A stretch of DNA of 13,742 bases from Methanoregula sp. (lineage in GTDB: Archaea > Halobacteriota > Methanomicrobia > Methanomicrobiales > Methanospirillaceae): assembly GCA_023228295.1 (NCBI GenBank), contig JALOBP010000084.1, positions 1-13,742 on the forward strand. Direction: 5' to 3'. The stretch's first letter is position 1, and each line of letters starts with the position of its first letter. The translations under genes and the position numbers were made by a program. Below the pieces are notes generated by a model that worked only from the letters and a program-made list of their open reading frames with translations, was not told the DNA's origin and did no database searches. Positions 1 through 6,894 of this stretch are shown here, one piece after another.

Positions 1-114
1 CGGTACAATTCAATAAATCTTTGCTTTATGGCCTTTATTTTGGCACCCTTCTAAAGATTCCACAAGTGTCAAATTCTTATCCAAAATCTTAGGCAAAAAA
101 TCCAAGTGGCAAAG

Positions 115-231
115 TTAGGATGCAGCAATATTGCCCGGGGCTGAGTCTGATATCCCGATTTGTTTGCCGCATTGGGGGCAGAAATTCTTATCATCAGCAA
201 GGCTGGCTCCGCACTCCGTGCAATATGCCAT
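115..231 (-). CDS. Small zinc-ribbon protein, 38 aa
   Basis: The frame starts MAYCTECGASL and continues to FCPQCGKQIG. It gives two CxxC knuckles (C4/C7 and C18/C21) spaced like the short zinc-ribbon domain found at the N-terminus of many archaeal proteins. After the ribbon only about 14 small or polar residues follow before TAA. In most relatives this ribbon precedes membrane spans or another domain, so this may be a free-standing ribbon or a truncated gene. The frame stays open for 34 codons beyond the TAA without obvious membrane character. I chose the ATG three codons before the first Cys. An in-frame ATG at 276 would add 15 residues (PPPTFFVSLL...) that look non-coding. There is no clear Shine-Dalgarno. 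It follows the HEPN gene by 55 nt on the same strand but is less AT-rich, so membership of that operon is uncertain. Zinc binding is inferred from the motif; the function is unknown. Confidence 0.6.
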   Translation of the reverse strand: MAYCTECGASLADDKNFCPQCGKQIGISDSAPGNIAAS

Positions 232-286
232 GTGGGTATTTCGGAGGAGGGAGACGAAAAAGGTTGGGGGAGGCATGAAGTATTAG

Positions 287-1273
287 TTAATTTCCTCGTA
301 GCCTATCAACTTCATTTTCTATTTGGGACTCAATCAGACTTGCGAATTGATCAGTCATTTCTTCTATCTCATGCAAATCGTGATCGATTTTATTAAAATG
401 GCATAAAATTTCAGATATGGTTTTATCATTCTCAATTCTTTTTGCAATTTCCATCCATTCAATAATTTGTTCGATTCTAAATTTTGCCTCAAAAGAATCA
501 AATATGCGATCATATTTTTTTTGAGAAACCGGAAACGGGTGATCATCCTGTAAAAATTGGACGAATTTCAATGCTTTTTTTGTTCCATCGTTAATTTCAA
601 AAGATTCATCATTCCCTCTACTATCAATAAAATTCATCCTGCGTATCAACTTACTAATCCGATTGCACAGATACTCTGACATTTTTTTTGAAAAATCGTC
701 CACGTCACATTTCCGATCCACAATTATTATGTCAACCCACTTTTGGATAGTTGATGATTTTAATAAGCCCGGACTAACAATCTCCTTTTTATCAAAACCC
801 AATTCAACAAATGAATCCAACTCTGTTTGATTATAGGTGACAGTAAGACACTTCGGTAATAAAGTTGCCAACAGTTCACAACAAATTTGAAAATAAGTCC
901 TTGATATCCCAATAATAATTTCATCACTCATTCGATTCTTGTGATACGTCTCATTTCGAAATTTGTGACAGATGGCAATATTTGAGTAATAATCTTTGCT
1001 TATTGAAAGGAGTTTCTCTGTTTTTATTAATTCGATTTTTGCTGGGAAATAATGTAAAATATTTTGTCTTTTTTTAATTGGATATTTCACTTCAGATTTT
1101 GGGATAAGTAATAAATTTTCTTCATCGAAAAAATCCTGAACGTGATAGTAGAATAAAATTTCAAAAACATTATCAACAAGGATAATAACTAATCTTGCGC
1201 TGATAGGACTGTTCCGATCAATTTCTTCTCCAGCACGAGATAACTGTTCAAATATTTCGAGATAAAATTTCAT
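287..1273 (-). CDS. HEPN-motif protein, putative RNase partner of SIR2
   Basis: A 328-aa, mostly helical, AT-rich protein with no signal peptide. Residues 106-111 read RNETYH within the context CHKFRNETYHKN. This matches the Rx4-6H catalytic motif of HEPN domains, which in many toxins and defence proteins form metal-independent ribonucleases. The preceding segment (ISARLVIILVDNVFEILFYY, about residues 24-43) looks like the first hydrophobic helix of such a fold. The C-terminal half is charged and helical, with no motif I recognise. The start is the ATG at 1273, preceded directly by GGTGGA. In-frame GTG codons at 1282 and 1279 are alternatives with no better upstream signal. The SIR2 gene stops 25 bp upstream, so the two are almost certainly co-transcribed. 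The HEPN call rests on one motif plus helicity. RNase activity and a toxin or effector role are inferred from the family and the neighbour. A non-catalytic HEPN is possible, but R and H are both present. Confidence 0.68.
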   Translation of the reverse strand: MKFYLEIFEQLSRAGEEIDRNSPISARLVIILVDNVFEILFYYHVQDFFDEENLLLIPKSEVKYPIKKRQNILHYFPAKIELIKTEKLLSISKDYYSNIAICHKFRNETYHKNRMSDEIIIGISRTYFQICCELLATLLPKCLTVTYNQTELDSFVELGFDKKEIVSPGLLKSSTIQKWVDIIIVDRKCDVDDFSKKMSEYLCNRISKLIRRMNFIDSRGNDESFEINDGTKKALKFVQFLQDDHPFPVSQKKYDRIFDSFEAKFRIEQIIEWMEIAKRIENDKTISEILCHFNKIDHDLHEIEEMTDQFASLIESQIENEVDRLRGN

Positions 1274-1298
1274 TTCCACCACAAAAATATTTTTTACT

Positions 1299-3500
1299 TC
1301 AACGGTAGGGACAATTTTTTAAACAATCTAACTTTTGCCGTGCGATATTCAAATTCTCACGAATTTCTGGATCTTTACTTCGTGAAAATCGTCTAATAAT
1401 TCCATTAAAGGCTTTAATTGCTTCATTCTGATTATTCATTTTCATCAAAATTGTTCCACGAATTAACATTGCATCAATAAAATAACATCGAATCTCGGGC
1501 GATGAAATGGTTTTATATTTTTCAAGAAGTAAATCTATTGTCTCAATTGCCTTGGTATTCTGGTCGTTATCAGACAACGCCATACCTTTAGAAATCGCAA
1601 TTTTAAAAACTCGATCAAGGAATTCAGAAATATTTGTTTTCTGTTCAATTCTTTCTAATGCTTTGGAATACACCTCAGCTGCTTCCCCATAGCGTTTTTT
1701 CCTCATAAACAGATTACCTTTTTTATAATACGCTGTTATGAGAATGTCACTAATTACCGAATCAGGTTTTGAATTACGATATCGCTTAATTACGGTATTA
1801 TACAATTCTAATGCTAATTCATCTTCATTTAATTCAACATAAATTTCAGATAAATCAATGAGTGCTGAAGCAACAGTACCTTTAGTTTGAATATCTTTGT
1901 CGTATTCAAACATCTCGTCGATTTTACAATAAATTCTAATAGCAGAACCTGACTGGTTAAGTTCTCTTAATATTCCAGCTTTATACCAAAGTGCATCCGC
2001 AACACATGATCTAATAGTCGCATTCAGATGATCGCTATATTTTTTGATAATCTCGTCATAACTTTTAATAGCTGCACGATTTTTATTTTGTTTTTCAAGT
2101 TCATTGCCTTTGAAAAGGTAAGCATATACTAAATCTTGATTCACTGCAGTTTTCATTTTTGTTTTTTTATCGAGTTTATTAATAATTTGAATTATTTTTT
2201 CATATCCCTGGAGTGCAGCATCAGGATTTTCTCTTACATTTATCGATGCTGTCATTAACACTTTAGTAAGTTGAATTTTCCCTTTAGAATCCAATTTTTT
2301 TTCATCAATAAGATTTGCTTTTATGAGAGCTTCTAAATATCGAGAGTTTCGAATAAGATTTAAAATTTGTTCCATCTTTTTTTGATTTTGTTGTGTTTCT
2401 AGACGCATATTTTGTTTTAATAGCATATTTGCGCGATCAATTTTTTCGATCACGCTATCAATAAAGTATAAATCCTCTTCAGTATCGAAGCTCCATTTCC
2501 TCTTATGCAAATATGTTTTTGGCCAGGATTTCTTTATATGTCTCGAAAAAAAAGTTAGAGGATCGTTTATTAATGGTGGTGTATTATATCCAAAAGTGAC
2601 AAGCAATTCTTCAAGAATACGTACTGCATTAAGTTGATTTTCTTTTTCTGAATCATCAAGAAAAATTGGATTAAGATTTTTTTCCGATGTAAAAATATTT
2701 TTTTTAGGCATACTGGGGGGCACAACAAACTTCACATTTCCATGGTTTTTTAACCAAGGAGGAAGTTTATCAATCTCACGTTCTGTAAAGCAGAACCAAT
2801 ATATGTTGTAAGGAAGGGTAGAATTATTGATAAGGCGTCGTTTTAAGGCCTTCATAATTACGTCGTCTTCCCAACCACCATAACCAATCACAAGAGGAAC
2901 ACGCGAAATTAAAAGAGTGTCCATAAAAGTTTTTACGGGGTTATCGTTTCCCTTTGTCCGACGTTTAATTTCATGATTTGTATTACAACAATCATAAAAT
3001 AAATAAGAACCGTGAACGTGAAGGATTTGAATATCTTTTGCATCAGGATTAATCCGAGCAATTGTTGCTGGATGGTCACAGACAATGTGATGAATTTGAA
3101 AAAGCCACAACGCTCTTGAGAGCATATCATCAAAATTGGGAGTAATCACTAAATTTGAGATATTTTTTTCAGACAGAAGATGAGCTAATCGTAAATTTGC
3201 TAATGAAATTGGTTTGTTTTTTATTTTGTTTACTAGGAATTCTTGCCGTTCCTTGGGTTGCGGAAACGCTTGTTGAAACCAATGTGAGTAAGTAACATTC
3301 GGTGAATTTGAAGAGGGTCCTTTATCTCGTTTATGCTTTATGGCAATTTCTTTGCACTCCCTTTCAATTTCAACTGCTAGGGGAATAATTGGACTCGAAA
3401 TACCAGCACCTACGATGAAAAAGAAGGGGGATTTTTCACTAGATTTTTGACAAGCTTGATAGATTTCGCTTACTGCTGTGTCCAAAGAAATTGTTTGCAT
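1299..3500 (-). CDS. SIR2-domain protein with C-terminal TPR-like repeats
   Basis: A 733-aa cytosolic protein. Residues 1 to about 290 form a SIR2-like Rossmann domain: FFFIVGAGIS (GAGIS 31-35), TPNFDD (T120, N122, D124), HVHGS (H161, H163) and GYGGWEDD (206-213). These are the NAD-binding and catalytic signatures of the SIR2 branch whose members often hydrolyse NAD in anti-phage systems (ThsA, DSR and SIR2-Argonaute types) rather than deacetylate. From about residue 370 to the end there are repeated 34-40-residue helical units such as AIKSYDEIIKKYSD, ALELYNTVIKRYRN, AAEVYSKALERIEQ and AIKAFNGIIRRF, typical of TPRs. These may sense a phage or partner protein. The start is the ATG preceded by AGGAAAA, about 30 residues before GAGIS as in relatives. 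An ATG at 3533 would add 11 residues encoded by promoter-like AT-rich DNA. It leads the operon with the HEPN gene. Its low GC contrasts with the GC-rich genes to the right and suggests transfer. NADase activity is inferred. Confidence 0.85.
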   Translation of the reverse strand: MQTISLDTAVSEIYQACQKSSEKSPFFFIVGAGISSPIIPLAVEIERECKEIAIKHKRDKGPSSNSPNVTYSHWFQQAFPQPKERQEFLVNKIKNKPISLANLRLAHLLSEKNISNLVITPNFDDMLSRALWLFQIHHIVCDHPATIARINPDAKDIQILHVHGSYLFYDCCNTNHEIKRRTKGNDNPVKTFMDTLLISRVPLVIGYGGWEDDVIMKALKRRLINNSTLPYNIYWFCFTEREIDKLPPWLKNHGNVKFVVPPSMPKKNIFTSEKNLNPIFLDDSEKENQLNAVRILEELLVTFGYNTPPLINDPLTFFSRHIKKSWPKTYLHKRKWSFDTEEDLYFIDSVIEKIDRANMLLKQNMRLETQQNQKKMEQILNLIRNSRYLEALIKANLIDEKKLDSKGKIQLTKVLMTASINVRENPDAALQGYEKIIQIINKLDKKTKMKTAVNQDLVYAYLFKGNELEKQNKNRAAIKSYDEIIKKYSDHLNATIRSCVADALWYKAGILRELNQSGSAIRIYCKIDEMFEYDKDIQTKGTVASALIDLSEIYVELNEDELALELYNTVIKRYRNSKPDSVISDILITAYYKKGNLFMRKKRYGEAAEVYSKALERIEQKTNISEFLDRVFKIAISKGMALSDNDQNTKAIETIDLLLEKYKTISSPEIRCYFIDAMLIRGTILMKMNNQNEAIKAFNGIIRRFSRSKDPEIRENLNIARQKLDCLKNCPYR

Positions 3501-3580
3501 TTTTCCTAAATATATAATATTTCCAACCGTCATTAATTAATCTCTGGATTCTCTCATTTTCACCCCCGCCCCCCTTCCCC

Positions 3581-3589
3581 TTATATCCC
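3581..3589 (+). promoter_or_regulatory. TATA box of mre11 fragment, possibly bidirectional
   Basis: TTATATCCC starts 34 nt before the ATG of the mre11 fragment. The true mre11 has the same string at the same distance, and the sequence between (AAATTCCATTAACAAATATC) is also shared. On the minus strand the same bases read GGATATAA and lie 48 nt ahead of the ATG at 3533, so the box could also drive the SIR2-HEPN operon. A C-rich tract lies immediately upstream on the plus strand (3561-3580). Function is inferred from position. Confidence 0.5.
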
Positions 3590-3614
3590 ACAAAATTCCA
3601 TTAACAAATATCAG

Positions 3615-3895
3615 ATGAAACTCATCCACATCGCCGATACCCATTTAGGACAGGCAGCATTCTCCCGGTTAGACCCGGACACCGGCATGAACCTCCGGGA
3701 AAAACAGATCTACGATAATTTCATGCGAGGAATAAACGACATCATCAACGCAAAACCGGATGCCCTCATCCACGCCGGCGATCTGATACCGTCAAACCAA
3801 AAACCAAAGCCTACACGACAGTATTAGAAGCGTTAGAAAGACTCAGTACCGCAGGCATCCCCCCATTATCATCGCCGGCAACCACAGCATGACCA
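3615..3895 (+). pseudogene. mre11 5' fragment (frameshifted remnant)
   Basis: The first 57 codons are almost the same as the intact mre11 at 5400: I count 8 base differences in about 170, giving 3 amino-acid changes (L13Q, S15A, L37M). It retains the DTH and GD phosphoesterase motifs. At 3785 the intact gene's GATCTCTTCGACACC becomes GATCTGATACC, a 4-base loss that shifts the frame and ends the peptide at 70 residues (stop at 3825-3827). Homology continues in another frame, with only moderate identity, through a further 1-base loss to the GNHSM motif near 3890. The following bases in that frame (TRMPVSGKIRHVSDH) could still be a diverged Mre11 or unrelated sequence. The rest of the gene is missing and an ATPase gene follows. 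The promoter region (from about 3557) is duplicated too, so a 70-aa peptide could be made, but it lacks most of the active site. Confidence 0.85.
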
Positions 3896-3963
3896 GGATG
3901 CCGGTTTCCGGTAAAATCCGCCACGTGTCCGATCACAACCCCCCACAATCCACCAAAAGTGTC

Positions 3964-4009
3964 GGGTTGTAACCCTTCACAAACAAACATTTATGTTGGG
4001 TTATAACCC
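3964..4009 (+). promoter_or_regulatory. Twin palindromic operator before ATPase gene
   Basis: Two 12-bp dyads, GGGTTGTAACCC (3964-3975) and GGGTTATAACCC (3998-4009), lie 34 bp apart start to start. The flanks are also shared: TGTC or TGTT before, and TTCACA or TACACA after. The second dyad ends 11 nt before the ATPase ATG and overlaps the place where a TATA box for a leaderless transcript is expected (TTTATGTT at 3990-3997). The spacing is a little over three helical turns. This looks like a paired repressor site on the ATPase promoter. The regulator is unknown; it could be the ATPase itself or a dispersed repeat family. Confidence 0.6.
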
Positions 4010-4020
4010 TACACATTACC

Positions 4021-5325
4021 ATGGCAACCTTCTTCGAACAGCTCGCGGCCCGGAACCCGTGGTGGACCGGCCGGCCGTTCGATACCGGGCGGGAGCGCAG
4101 GAAGTACCTCGATACCATCCGGCGGTACCTCAAAACCGGCGAGATCATCGTGCTCTCCGGCGTCCGGCGTTCGGGAAAGACCACGCTCCTCTACCAGACC
4201 ATCCGGCTGCTGCTCACCGAAAAAAAAGTCCCGGCCAAAGATATCCTCTTCGTCAACTGCGATGACCCCGAGATCGCAGAGAGGAAAAACGCGCTCATCG
4301 AAGCCGTTGACACGTACCGCAGGGAGATCGCGACCAAGGGCACCATCTGGGTTGTCTTCGATGAAGTCCAGTCCGTTGAAGGATGGGAGCGGCAGGTAAA
4401 ATCGCTGTACGACAAAAAAACGTGCAGGATACTCCTGTCCGGCTCATCCTCCTGCCTTCTTGACACGCAGGTCGGAACACTCCTCTCGGGCCGGTACTTC
4501 ACCGTAACGGTCTTCCCGCTGGACTTTTCCGAGTACCTCCGCTTCCTGGGAGTACGCGTCCCGGAAGATGCTGCCGCCATGGCAGCGCAGAAATACGAGA
4601 TCACCACGCACCTCCGGCGCTACCTGTACGAAGGAGGGTTTCCCGTTGTCGTGCTCCAGCAGGACGAGCGCACAAAACAGGATTATCTCCGGGCATACTA
4701 TGACAGCATCGTGTACCGAGACATCGTCCGGACCAATGATGTAAGGAACCAGAAGGCCCTAACGGGCCTCCTCCAGTACCTCTTCACCAACATCGCCACA
4801 CCCTACTCGTACCGGAGGATCCGGGAGATGCTCGGGACAGATATCGACACGGTCCGGGATTACATCCACTTCGCCGGCCTGGCGCGGATCCTCTTTGAAG
4901 TCCAGGCCTTCGCATATTCCCTCCAGGTCCAGGCACGGCAGAACAAGAAGATCTACTGCATTGACAACGGGCTCCGGAACGCGGTCTCGTTCCGGTTCAG
5001 CGATGACGAAGGAAAACTTGCCGAGAACCTGGTCTTTTTAGAACTGCTGCGATCCGGCCATGTCCCGTATTACTGGAAAGGGAACCGCGAGGTTGACTTT
5101 GTGATAAAAACAACTGACAACTCCCTTGTAGGTCTCAATGTCTGTTATACCGACACGGTCCCCGGCCGGGAATTTGAAAGTCTCCGGGAATTCAACGATG
5201 TATTCGAAAAGACCGTGCAGAGCCTGATAATCCTGACAAAAGATTATGAGGCAGATGAAGGAGGCATCATGTGCATCCCGCTCTGGAAATGGTTGCTGCA
5301 GGATCCCGGTGAACGCAACCTGTAA
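4021..5325 (+). CDS. AAA_14/DUF4143-family ATPase
   Basis: A 434-aa soluble protein of the archaeal/bacterial family of AAA+ ATPases with a C-terminal DUF4143 domain. Visible motifs: Walker A GVRRSGKTT (47-55), Walker B VVFDEVQ (D114, E115), sensor-1-like LSGSSS (139-144), and the family signature GRYFTVTVFPLDFSEYL, whose usual wording is GR...PLSF.E. The C-terminal domain (about 225-420) has a restriction-nuclease-like arrangement: ENLVFLEL, then REVDFVI with D359. The strand that would carry the catalytic ExK of PD-(D/E)XK nucleases reads LVGLNVCYT, so nuclease activity is doubtful; many relatives have a similar QVCY-type sequence here. Cellular roles of this family are largely unknown. Its genes are scattered and frequently mobile or duplicated. 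It sits alone between the mre11 fragment and the true mre11 promoter, preceded by a twin palindrome. The start is the ATG followed by GCAACC, with no Shine-Dalgarno, so the mRNA may be leaderless. Confidence 0.88.
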   Translation: MATFFEQLAARNPWWTGRPFDTGRERRKYLDTIRRYLKTGEIIVLSGVRRSGKTTLLYQTIRLLLTEKKVPAKDILFVNCDDPEIAERKNALIEAVDTYRREIATKGTIWVVFDEVQSVEGWERQVKSLYDKKTCRILLSGSSSCLLDTQVGTLLSGRYFTVTVFPLDFSEYLRFLGVRVPEDAAAMAAQKYEITTHLRRYLYEGGFPVVVLQQDERTKQDYLRAYYDSIVYRDIVRTNDVRNQKALTGLLQYLFTNIATPYSYRRIREMLGTDIDTVRDYIHFAGLARILFEVQAFAYSLQVQARQNKKIYCIDNGLRNAVSFRFSDDEGKLAENLVFLELLRSGHVPYYWKGNREVDFVIKTTDNSLVGLNVCYTDTVPGREFESLREFNDVFEKTVQSLIILTKDYEADEGGIMCIPLWKWLLQDPGERNL

Positions 5326-5365
5326 CCGGGAGTATCCGGTCAGTTTCACCCCGTCCCCTCTCTTC

Positions 5366-5374
5366 TTATATCCC
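5366..5374 (+). promoter_or_regulatory. TATA box of mre11
   Basis: TTATATCCC lies 34 nt before the mre11 ATG. This predicts transcription starting a few bases ahead of the start codon and therefore a very short leader. The same arrangement precedes the mre11 fragment at 3581. The upstream 41 bp back to the ATPase stop are C-rich (CCCCGTCCCCTC). Confidence 0.6.
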
Positions 5375-5399
5375 TTGAAATTCCATTAACAAATATCAG

Positions 5400-6542
5400 A
5401 TGAAACTCATCCACATCGCCGACACCCATTTAGGACTGGCATCATTCTCCCGGTTAGACCCCGATACCGGCATGAACCTCCGGGAAAAACAGATCTACGA
5501 TAATTTCCTGAGAGGAATAAACGACATCATCAACGCAAAACCGGACGCCCTCATCCACGCCGGCGATCTCTTCGACACCGTCAAACCCAAGACGAAGGCC
5601 TACACAACCGTCCTCGAAGCCCTCGACCGGCTCCACACCGCAGGAATCCCTCTGGTAATAATCGCCGGCAACCACAGCATGGTGAAGACGCGGTACACGA
5701 CCTCCCCCTTTGAAGTCCTCACGTACCACCCGTCCGGCATCCATGCAGCGTACAGGTTCCGGTACGAGAAAATAGAATTACAAGACACCATCTTCCACCT
5801 CATCCCCAACATGCTCCGGGTCGAGGACTACCGCAAAGCCTACGACCAAATCGAGTTAAGCCCTTCGCACAAAAACGTCCTCGTGACCCACGGCCTCGCA
5901 ACGCAGATCAAGGACAAGCGGCTCGCAACCGTTGCGGAGCACGAACTCGACGGCACGATCCTTTCCGAAACCTTCGACTACATCGCGCTCGGCCACTACC
6001 ACCGCCAGTGCCAGATCACGGATAACGCATGGTACTCGGGCTCGACCGAGTACCTCACGTACGGTGAGATTGCGGATGCGAAGGGCGGCCTTGTCGTGGA
6101 CACCAGTACAAAAGAAGTAAAACACCTGGACCTCCCGAAGACGCCAATGGCCGACCTCGGCACGATCAAGTGTGGGGGGGTGCACCCCGGGGATATCACG
6201 GAGGAGATCATCGCCCGCGTCACCCAGCGAAACCTGCCGCTCTACGCGATGGCGCAGGTGACGCTCGACGGCATGTCCCGTGAGCACGGGAAGGGCATCG
6301 ACACGAAAGACCTTGCCGGCGTCCGCGAGAACCTCCTCGACCTGAAGATCCGGGTGAAGAGCGTGGAGGAGGACACCCCCGTACCGCTCCAGCAGGATAT
6401 CCGGATGATCGATTACCTGCAGGAGTTCGGGGAATTCATCGGGAAACGGCAACTCTCCGCAAAGCAGAAGGAGTTCGCGCTCACCCGGGGAAAGGAAGTG
6501 CTGCAGTCCGTGATGGACGAGCACCGGGGGACAGGGGAATGA
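5400..6542 (+). CDS. mre11: DNA double-strand break repair nuclease Mre11
   Basis: A 380-aa calcineurin-like phosphoesterase, the usual size for archaeal Mre11. All metal-binding motifs are present: HIADTHLG (D8, H10), HAGDLFD (D56), IIAGNHS (N91, H92), VTHG (H164) and LGHYH (H199, H201). The C-terminal third (about 280-380) contains the cap and Rad50-binding region. With Rad50 it forms the Mn-dependent 3'-5' exo/endonuclease complex that processes DNA ends. The start is the ATG 34 nt downstream of the TATA box, with no Shine-Dalgarno needed if nearly leaderless. The stop overlaps an ATG (ATGA at 6539-6542), as expected if rad50 once began there, but the real rad50 now starts 356 bp further on. 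The first 170 bp are about 95 percent identical to the fragment at 3615. Confidence 0.95.
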   Translation: MKLIHIADTHLGLASFSRLDPDTGMNLREKQIYDNFLRGINDIINAKPDALIHAGDLFDTVKPKTKAYTTVLEALDRLHTAGIPLVIIAGNHSMVKTRYTTSPFEVLTYHPSGIHAAYRFRYEKIELQDTIFHLIPNMLRVEDYRKAYDQIELSPSHKNVLVTHGLATQIKDKRLATVAEHELDGTILSETFDYIALGHYHRQCQITDNAWYSGSTEYLTYGEIADAKGGLVVDTSTKEVKHLDLPKTPMADLGTIKCGGVHPGDITEEIIARVTQRNLPLYAMAQVTLDGMSREHGKGIDTKDLAGVRENLLDLKIRVKSVEEDTPVPLQQDIRMIDYLQEFGEFIGKRQLSAKQKEFALTRGKEVLQSVMDEHRGTGE

Positions 6543-6590
6543 TGAGCGTGGGATCGTTAGCCGGAGATTACAGAATGTTTCCGGGTGCGT

Positions 6591-6598
6591 TTTATATC
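6591..6598 (+). promoter_or_regulatory. TATA-like box inside mre11-rad50 spacer
   Basis: TTTATATC, followed by CC, shares the 9-base core TTATATCCC with the mre11 promoters at 3581 and 5366. A transcript starting about 25 nt downstream would have a leader of roughly 275 nt containing both spacer hairpins before rad50. It could give rad50 separate expression or drive a small RNA. The evidence is the motif alone. Confidence 0.35.
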
Positions 6599-6633
6599 CC
6601 CGGTTGCCTGGTATCTCCTGATGTGCGATGCCT

Positions 6634-6664
6634 GCCGCCGCCCCGAAGGGCGCCCCGCGGCGGC
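6634..6664 (+). repeat. GC-rich inverted repeat
   Basis: GCCGCCGC (6634-6641) pairs perfectly with GCGGCGGC (6657-6664) around a 15-nt loop that itself contains the palindrome GGGCGCCC. It has no T-run after it, so it is not an obvious terminator. It may be a dispersed palindromic element or an RNA structure in the rad50 leader. Confidence 0.55.
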
Positions 6665-6797
6665 CTCAATGAGCGGAAAAATTCCATCGCCCGACTATCT
6701 ATTCCGGTGGATCGCCAGGACGAAGTTGAAGGTCTTCGATTTAATGCAGGAGATCCGGTAATCTGTCCCGCTCGCAACCGGGGGATACCCACGCGGC

Positions 6798-6812
6798 GGG
6801 GGCGAAGCCCCC
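6798..6812 (+). repeat. GGGGGC-GAA-GCCCCC hairpin
   Basis: A perfect 6-bp stem with a GAA triloop, 83 nt before the rad50 start codon. Such hairpins commonly occur as dispersed intergenic repeats in GC-rich genomes; a genome-wide count would settle that. A run of seven A's (6832-6838) follows about 20 nt later. Confidence 0.55.
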
Positions 6813-6894
6813 AAGAGCGTCAAACCTTCGTAAAAAAACGGACATTGGGCTGCGATTTCTGGTACATAGAAGCACAGATTCGAGAGGTGCCCGC

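Larger units (their letters stand above)
6543..6894 (+). other. 352-bp spacer splitting mre11 and rad50
   Basis: This non-coding-looking stretch separates two genes that are normally adjacent or overlapping. It holds a TATA-like box (6591-6598), a GC-rich hairpin (6634-6664) and a second hairpin (6798-6812). One frame is open across it (ATG at 6539, stop at 6896-6898; 119 codons) and overlaps mre11 and rad50 by ATGA at both ends. Its translation (PPPRRAPRGG, RRGRSPQERQ) reads like translated hairpins rather than a protein, so I do not call it a gene. ATGAT is present at both borders (6539-6543 and 6895-6899), which is compatible with an insertion that duplicated 5 bp. Confidence 0.5.

Noticed and set aside
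160..396. 78-codon plus-strand frame
   Set aside because: It is antisense to the clear zinc-ribbon gene (115-231) and the end of the HEPN gene; no domain or protein-like pattern.
5856..6524. Long minus-strand open frame opposite mre11
   Set aside because: Mirror of GC-rich codons of a well-supported gene; no motif.
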